Positions 14,822 to 19,085 of a stretch of DNA of 19,085 nucleotides are shown piece by piece. Numbering within the stretch: position 1 is the first letter of the stretch; every line of letters starts with the position of its first letter. The translations under genes and the position numbers were made by a program. The notes under the pieces were generated by a model. The model made no database searches, was not told where the DNA came from, and saw only the letters and a program-made list of their open reading frames with translations. Origin of the DNA: an uncultured Cellvibrio sp. (GTDB lineage Bacteria > Pseudomonadota > Gammaproteobacteria > Pseudomonadales > Cellvibrionaceae); NCBI GenBank assembly GCA_946481095.1, contig CAMLML010000085.1, positions 1 to 19,085 on the forward strand. Reading direction: 5' to 3'.

Positions 14822-15469
14822 GTGACTCAAAAAAACAGCCAAACCCGACGGGGTCGACCCGCCAACGAGGCGCTCAGCCAAACGATAGTCGACGTAGCGT
14901 ACGAACTCTTTGTGGAATTGGGTTTTCAAGCGACCACGTTGGACAAGGTCGCCCAGCGGGCGAAGATATCCAAGCTCAGCATCTATCGGCACTTCGAGAA
15001 CAAGGAGGCGCTGTTCAGCGCTGCCATGACGGCCCGCTGCCATCAGTTTGTACCACAGACTCTTTTTGAAGGTGTGGATGGTTCGGCAGAAGATCAGCTC
15101 ATGGCGGCGGGATTATCCCTGCTTCACACGTTGCTGAGCCCGGACGTCCGCAGTGTTGAAGCTATGGTCATGGCTGACAAGACGAATCAGAAGCAGTTAA
15201 GCAAGCTTCATTATGAAGCCGGTCCCGCCCATGTCATTGCGCAAATCGAGGCTCTGTTGCATCAGCTACACGCGAAGGCACTTCTGAATGTGCCCGATCC
15301 TCTCCTGTCCGCCCGCTTGTTTGCCGCGCTTTTCAAAGGCTCCGATCTTTTAATTATCGCGCGCTTCGATGAGGCGAGAGTAGAGGGCGAAATTGAATCC
15401 TATTGCCGGTCAGCTGTAGCCATGTTCATCGCTGCGCACGATGGCAGAGACCACGCGGGCGTGTTTTAG
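14822..15469 (+). CDS. TetR-family transcriptional regulator
   Basis: DNA-binding repressor of 215 residues, a usual TetR length, starting with GTG at 14822. The N-terminal helix-turn-helix domain (about 18-65) reads VDVAYELFVELGFQATTLDK then VAQRAKISKLSIYRHFENKE, the canonical TetR pattern. The C-terminal ligand/dimer domain is all-helical and resembles the AefR-like group. It is transcribed divergently from the flavoprotein gene, with two related palindromes between them, so it probably controls that gene and itself. Its G/C-rich codons match the flavoprotein and differ from the AT-rich GH51 gene that begins 46 bp after its stop. The inducer is unknown. Confidence 0.92.
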   Translation: MTQKNSQTRRGRPANEALSQTIVDVAYELFVELGFQATTLDKVAQRAKISKLSIYRHFENKEALFSAAMTARCHQFVPQTLFEGVDGSAEDQLMAAGLSLLHTLLSPDVRSVEAMVMADKTNQKQLSKLHYEAGPAHVIAQIEALLHQLHAKALLNVPDPLLSARLFAALFKGSDLLIIARFDEARVEGEIESYCRSAVAMFIAAHDGRDHAGVF

Positions 15470-15515
15470 GGTATGATCCTTTACCTCAGACATATTATTT
15501 GATTATTAGAAAAAA

Positions 15516-17528
15516 ATGATTAGATCTCTTTTACGCTGGAAAACCATTTCACTGTTTAATCTTCTTTTTATCAGCATTTTTAATTTTGCTTTTGCAACAT
15601 CACAGGATGATCTTGTATTGAAGGTTGATACATCGACATCAGTTGCCAAAATGCCCCCGACCCTCTATGGCATATTCTTTGAAGATATTAATTTTGCAGC
15701 CGATGGTGGCCTTTATGCCGAACTGATAAAAAACAGATCATTTGAATTTGAACAACCCTTGATGGGCTGGACCCAGCCTGCAACAAAACGCACTTCGGCC
15801 AATCTTGATTCAGGTGTTGGTAATACCATTCATTTTGCTAATAATCTCTCCAACAAAAACATCATCCGTATTCATGTGTTTAATGACCAAGATTACAGCC
15901 TGATCAACGAAGGCTTTCGTGGAATGGGTATTGAAAAAAACAAAACCTATTTATTATCTTTTTATGCAGCCAATGAAAATCGCGATATTAAGAAAATAAT
16001 CTTCGAGCTGATCGACCAACAGAATAATGTTATTGCCTCCACCAAAGTAACCCCAGGGAAACAAGGTTGGCACCAATACAAAACCAAATTGATCGCCCAA
16101 AAAACGGAAGAAAAGGCACGATTAAAAATCCGTTTTGAAGGGCAGGGGACAATTGATCTGGATATGATTTCGCTTTTTCCAAAAGAAACCTGGAAAGGCA
16201 GAACCCAAGGTTTGCGCAAAGATTTAACTCAACTTTTATTTGATTTAAAACCCGGATTTTTGAGATTCCCGGGCGGATGTATTATTGAAGGGCGCACGCT
16301 GGCACAGCGATACCAATGGAAAAATACACTGGGTTCTATGGAAAAAAGACCTACCATGATTAGTCGCTGGAATAACGAATTTGCACACAAGTTAACCCCG
16401 GATTATTTCCAGACTTTTGGTTTGGGTTTTTATGAATATTTTCAACTGGCAGAAGATCTGGGTGCAGAGCCAATACCGGTTTTAAATTGTGGTATCGCGT
16501 GTCAATTTAATTCCGGAGAACTGGTTCCTGTTTCCGAACTGGATCCCTATATTCAGGATGCAATTGATTTAATCGAATTCGCCAATGGCTCACTTAAAAC
16601 AGCCTGGGGGAAAGTCAGGGCTGACATGGGGCACCCTGAACCTTTTAATCTTAAATATATTGGAATAGGCAATGAACAATGGGGGCCACAATATATTGAA
16701 CGCTTCAAAATTTTCCAAAAAGTGTTAAAAGAAAAATATCCAGACATCATATTAATATCAGGCTCTGGTCCATCTGCTGACGGAGAACACTTCGATTATG
16801 CACACAGAGAACTTAAAAAATTAAATGCCGAATTGATTGATGAGCATTACTACAAAGATATTAACTGGTTTAAACAAAATGCAGCCCGATACGATAGCTA
16901 TGACAGAAAAGGCCCCAAAATATTTGCCGGTGAATATGCAGCGCAAAGTGTAGCAGTTGTCAGCCCTGATAATAAAAATAACTGGGATACAGCATTGGCT
17001 GAAGCCGCTTTTATGACCGGACTTGAACGCAATGCCGATCTTGTTCTAATGACATCCTACGCGCCTTTGATGGCACATGTTGACGCATGGCAGTGGGCGC
17101 CCAATATGATTTGGTTTAACAATTTACAATCCCTGCCCACAATTAATTATCAGGTTCAAAAATTATTTTCCCTTAACAAAGGAACCGATTTATTGCGCAT
17201 CTCCGTCAACAATCAACCTGTGACGGGACAAAACGGACTTTATGCTTCAGCAGTAAAAGATTCGACAAATAACAGCCTTATAGTAAAAGTTGTCAATATC
17301 CATAACGTTGAAAAAACAATCACCATCGACACCCAAAATAAACCGGTATCGGCTGCATCCATAACAACCCTCAGTAGTGATGCACTCAACAGAGAAAACA
17401 CTTTTTCTGAACCTTTGGCAATTCAACCTAAAACTGAATCTAAAAAATGGGCGAAAGAAGAGTCGGTCATTATCACCTTGCCAAAACAATCACTCGTGAT
17501 TGTTCAATTGATTATGAGTGCAGATTAG
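15516..17528 (+). CDS. Secreted GH51 alpha-L-arabinofuranosidase
   Basis: Enzyme of 670 residues that releases terminal arabinofuranosyl units from arabinan or arabinoxylan. A signal peptide spans about 1-28 (hydrophobic stretch ending FNFAFA before TSQDD); there is no lipobox cysteine. GH51 features follow: PPTLYGIFFEDINFAADGGL, FLRFPGGC, the acid/base E387 in IGIGNEQWG and the nucleophile E473 in FAGEYAA. Between the first strands and the barrel (about 75-220) is a CBM4-like beta-sandwich region with a KTYLLSFYAANE pattern, as in other long GH51 enzymes. A C-terminal beta domain completes the fold. No clear ribosome binding site precedes the ATG. Only 46 bp separate it from the GC-rich unit, so its original promoter may have been displaced. 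Confidence 0.93.
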   Translation: MIRSLLRWKTISLFNLLFISIFNFAFATSQDDLVLKVDTSTSVAKMPPTLYGIFFEDINFAADGGLYAELIKNRSFEFEQPLMGWTQPATKRTSANLDSGVGNTIHFANNLSNKNIIRIHVFNDQDYSLINEGFRGMGIEKNKTYLLSFYAANENRDIKKIIFELIDQQNNVIASTKVTPGKQGWHQYKTKLIAQKTEEKARLKIRFEGQGTIDLDMISLFPKETWKGRTQGLRKDLTQLLFDLKPGFLRFPGGCIIEGRTLAQRYQWKNTLGSMEKRPTMISRWNNEFAHKLTPDYFQTFGLGFYEYFQLAEDLGAEPIPVLNCGIACQFNSGELVPVSELDPYIQDAIDLIEFANGSLKTAWGKVRADMGHPEPFNLKYIGIGNEQWGPQYIERFKIFQKVLKEKYPDIILISGSGPSADGEHFDYAHRELKKLNAELIDEHYYKDINWFKQNAARYDSYDRKGPKIFAGEYAAQSVAVVSPDNKNNWDTALAEAAFMTGLERNADLVLMTSYAPLMAHVDAWQWAPNMIWFNNLQSLPTINYQVQKLFSLNKGTDLLRISVNNQPVTGQNGLYASAVKDSTNNSLIVKVVNIHNVEKTITIDTQNKPVSAASITTLSSDALNRENTFSEPLAIQPKTESKKWAKEESVIITLPKQSLVIVQLIMSAD

Positions 17529-17592
17529 CAACTTCAACATTGCTGCGCCGGTTGAAAAACCTGTATCGATTGTCACAAAGATATGAAACAAG

Positions 17593-18309
17593 TTAGGGCA
17601 AGGTGACATCAGGATTTTTATAAATCGTAAAATCTTTTATATATTGATGGGAATAAGTAGAGCGAAATCCGAAATAACCGCTATTAACAGGGTTATCAAG
17701 TTTGTGATCAAACAATAATTTGCCGTCAATCCAAACACGGGTAAATCCTTCTTTTACTTCCGTTACTATATGGTATTCATGATCAGCAATAAGTAAGTCA
17801 TTTTTATCCAGATACTCTTTCAGCAGGTGCCGGTTTCCTTTGCCATCATACCGACGAAAACGAGTTGTCGAATTATTATTACCGCCTATCCCCATGTAAC
17901 ATAAATCCAAGTGATCATATTCAGCGAATGCGCCTTTGCGAGTGAATAAATTCTTTTGTGTTGGATCTCTGGCCATCCAGAATTGATTAAGGTCTGACAA
18001 CCTGTCATTTATACCCTTATCTAAAATGAATCCACGCTTGTAGGATATGACATAGTCGCCTGATAGTGGCTTTTTATACCAAACCGTAACACCCGCTTTG
18101 GTATTTAATAGGAGCCGATTGTTTTTTACGGCCACAGATGAGTCAGGTGCTGATTCCATTTCAACAATCCAATCATCTTTAAAATTATCAGCAAATTTTG
18201 TCTCATAGAAAACATCCATTTTGTGTAAATCAGGAAACACAGCAGGATTATTCGCTATGCCATACCTGACTGTAACAATAGCAATTAAAAAGACGATTAT
18301 ATTTTTCAT
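17593..18309 (-). CDS. Secreted concanavalin-like (DUF6250-like) protein
   Basis: Exported protein of 238 residues with a signal peptide of about 1-19 (cleaved near GIA/NNP). The rest looks like a single beta-sandwich: alternating hydrophobic strands, DNFKDDWIVEMES near the start, VWYKKPLSGDYVISYKR in the middle, DLNQFWMARDP, then YHIVTEVKEGFTRVWIDGKL and a final SGYFGFRSTYSHQYIKDFTI strand set. That ending is the classic signature of concanavalin/LamG-like domains. The middle part recalls the DUF6250 family, which is common near glycan-degrading enzymes; this assignment is from memory. No catalytic residues can be named. It is convergent with the GH51 gene and may bind or process the same plant polysaccharide. 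A CCAAT-N7-ATTGG palindrome lies upstream at 18338-18354. Confidence 0.7.
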   Translation of the reverse strand: MKNIIVFLIAIVTVRYGIANNPAVFPDLHKMDVFYETKFADNFKDDWIVEMESAPDSSVAVKNNRLLLNTKAGVTVWYKKPLSGDYVISYKRGFILDKGINDRLSDLNQFWMARDPTQKNLFTRKGAFAEYDHLDLCYMGIGGNNNSTTRFRRYDGKGNRHLLKEYLDKNDLLIADHEYHIVTEVKEGFTRVWIDGKLLFDHKLDNPVNSGYFGFRSTYSHQYIKDFTIYKNPDVTLP

Positions 18310-18337
18310 GAAAAATTGTCTCTATAACAAAAAATTT

Positions 18338-18354
18338 CCAATTAATTTTATTGG
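18338..18354. promoter_or_regulatory. Operator-like palindrome upstream of the DUF6250-like gene
   Basis: CCAAT and ATTGG form an inverted repeat with a 7-nt AT-rich spacer, 29-45 bp before the minus-strand start at 18309, which is where a promoter would be expected. The role as a binding site is inferred from position only. Confidence 0.3.
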
Positions 18355-18393
18355 ATCATTTTCACTATAGCAACCATTAAGGATTTACAATAC

Positions 18394-19085
18394 TTATTCC
18401 AGAAATACTTTGCTATTGGTTGGTTTTGCAAATACTTGTACACCGGTTGTTAAATTTAAAAAACGTTCCTGTGATCGCGGTAATTCAACATGCATTAATT
18501 GATTGTTGAGCTGATGCTGCAATTCAATTCGCAATACCGAACCGGCAGTGCTGATGTGCGCGATAGTCGCCGGGATTGCGCCTTCGCTTTCTTCTGTACT
18601 CAATTCAATATCATGCGGGCGAACGTAGGCAATGGCCGCTTTATCCTGAATGCTGTTGTGTTCCGGTGCGGGTAATTTGTAATCACCAATATGCGCCCAA
18701 CCTTGATCGACACGGCTGTGAAATAAATTCACCTGACCAATAAAATCATACACAAAGGGTGATGCAGGATTATTGTAAATGTCATCCGGTGTGCCGATTT
18801 GTTCAATCTGACCTTTGTTGAGTACGACAATTTTGTCGGCGACTTCCATGGCTTCTTCCTGATCGTGAGTCACAAAAATCGAAGTGATATGTAATTCATC
18901 ATGTAAGCGACGCAACCATCGACGCAAATCTTTTCTGACTTTTGCATCCAGTGCACCGAAAGGTTCATCCAATAATAAGACTTTGGGTTCAACCGCTAAT
19001 GCGCGTGCCAGTGCAATACGTTGACGCTGCCCGCCAGACAGTTGATGCGGATAACGATCCGCTAACCAATCAAGCTGCACCAGTT
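18394..19085 (-). CDS. cysA: Sulfate/thiosulfate ABC transporter ATP-binding protein CysA (partial, N terminus outside window)
   Basis: The visible 230 residues are the C-terminal two thirds of an ABC transporter ATPase. They begin before the signature motif ([19 protein letters not shown]), followed by Walker B ([22 protein letters not shown]) and the H-loop ([14 protein letters not shown]). A C-terminal regulatory/TOBE-like part contains [12 protein letters not shown] and [10 protein letters not shown]. The wording around [12 protein letters not shown] and the RPHDIEL segment matches CysA rather than spermidine or maltose ATPases. CysA powers sulfate import with CysT/CysW. The gene runs off the window end at 19085, and Walker A is not visible. 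Nothing follows it in an operon: the next gene downstream, the DUF6250-like one, has its own upstream region. Confidence 0.87.
   Translation of the reverse strand, partial: LVQLDWLADRYPHQLSGGQRQRIALARALAVEPKVLLLDEPFGALDAKVRKDLRRWLRRLHDELHITSIFVTHDQEEAMEVADKIVVLNKGQIEQIGTPDDIYNNPASPFVYDFIGQVNLFHSRVDQGWAHIGDYKLPAPEHNSIQDKAAIAYVRPHDIELSTEESEGAIPATIAHISTAGSVLRIELQHQLNNQLMHVELPRSQERFLNLTTGVQVFAKPTNSKVFLE

Noticed and set aside
13712..15495. Target-site duplication flanking the GC-rich unit
   Set aside because: Only 5-nt matches such as CATAT or AGACA occur near both edges, which is expected by chance.
17533..17556. TTCAAC/GTTGAA inverted repeat after the GH51 stop as a terminator
   Set aside because: Six-base arms with a 12-nt loop and no T-tract; not convincing.

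Overview
The window looks like chromosomal DNA of a plant-polysaccharide-degrading gammaproteobacterium, most likely Cellvibrionaceae (Cellvibrio-like). The inference rests on a secreted GH43 arabinanase with a ricin-type lectin domain, a secreted GH51 arabinofuranosidase, an OprB-type sugar porin, a TrkH potassium transporter, a CysA-type ATPase and fairly AT-rich coding sequence. No tRNA, rRNA, CRISPR array or transposase was seen.

Layout. Positions 1-40 hold the first codons of a minus-strand gene, preceded by a long AT-rich upstream region (41-546). A minus-strand directon then runs from 8718 down to 547. In transcription order it holds a 1032-aa bacterial relative of the eukaryotic phosphorylase kinase alpha/beta subunits (GH15-like fold), trkH, a short KdpD-type sensor kinase lacking the usual N-terminal half, kdpE, and a membrane-anchored AraC-type regulator with an extracytoplasmic sugar-binding-like domain. 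Divergent to it, across a 392-bp region with three exact-period 16-bp direct repeats, lies an apparent two-gene operon of an OprB porin and a methyl-accepting chemotaxis protein (9111-11818).

From 11938 to 18309 is an arabinan-related neighbourhood: GH43 endo-arabinanase with beta-trefoil domain (minus), GH51 arabinofuranosidase (plus) and a secreted concanavalin-like/DUF6250-like protein (minus). Between GH43 and GH51 sits a visibly GC-richer two-gene unit, about 13.73-15.47 kb: a thioredoxin-reductase-like flavoprotein and a divergent TetR regulator with palindromic operators between them. Its left edge appears to join a truncated foreign reading frame to the truncated 3' end of a native gene that keeps its own terminator, so the unit probably arrived by horizontal transfer and destroyed a native gene. 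The window closes with the C-terminal two thirds of a CysA-like sulfate-transport ATPase.

How the genes work together (inference): GH43 cuts arabinan internally, GH51 removes arabinofuranosyl units, and the OprB porin and chemoreceptor could serve sugar uptake and sensing. TrkH/KdpD/KdpE form a plausible potassium uptake and control unit. The phosphorylase-kinase-like protein next to it has no obvious partner in the window and is the most unusual gene here.
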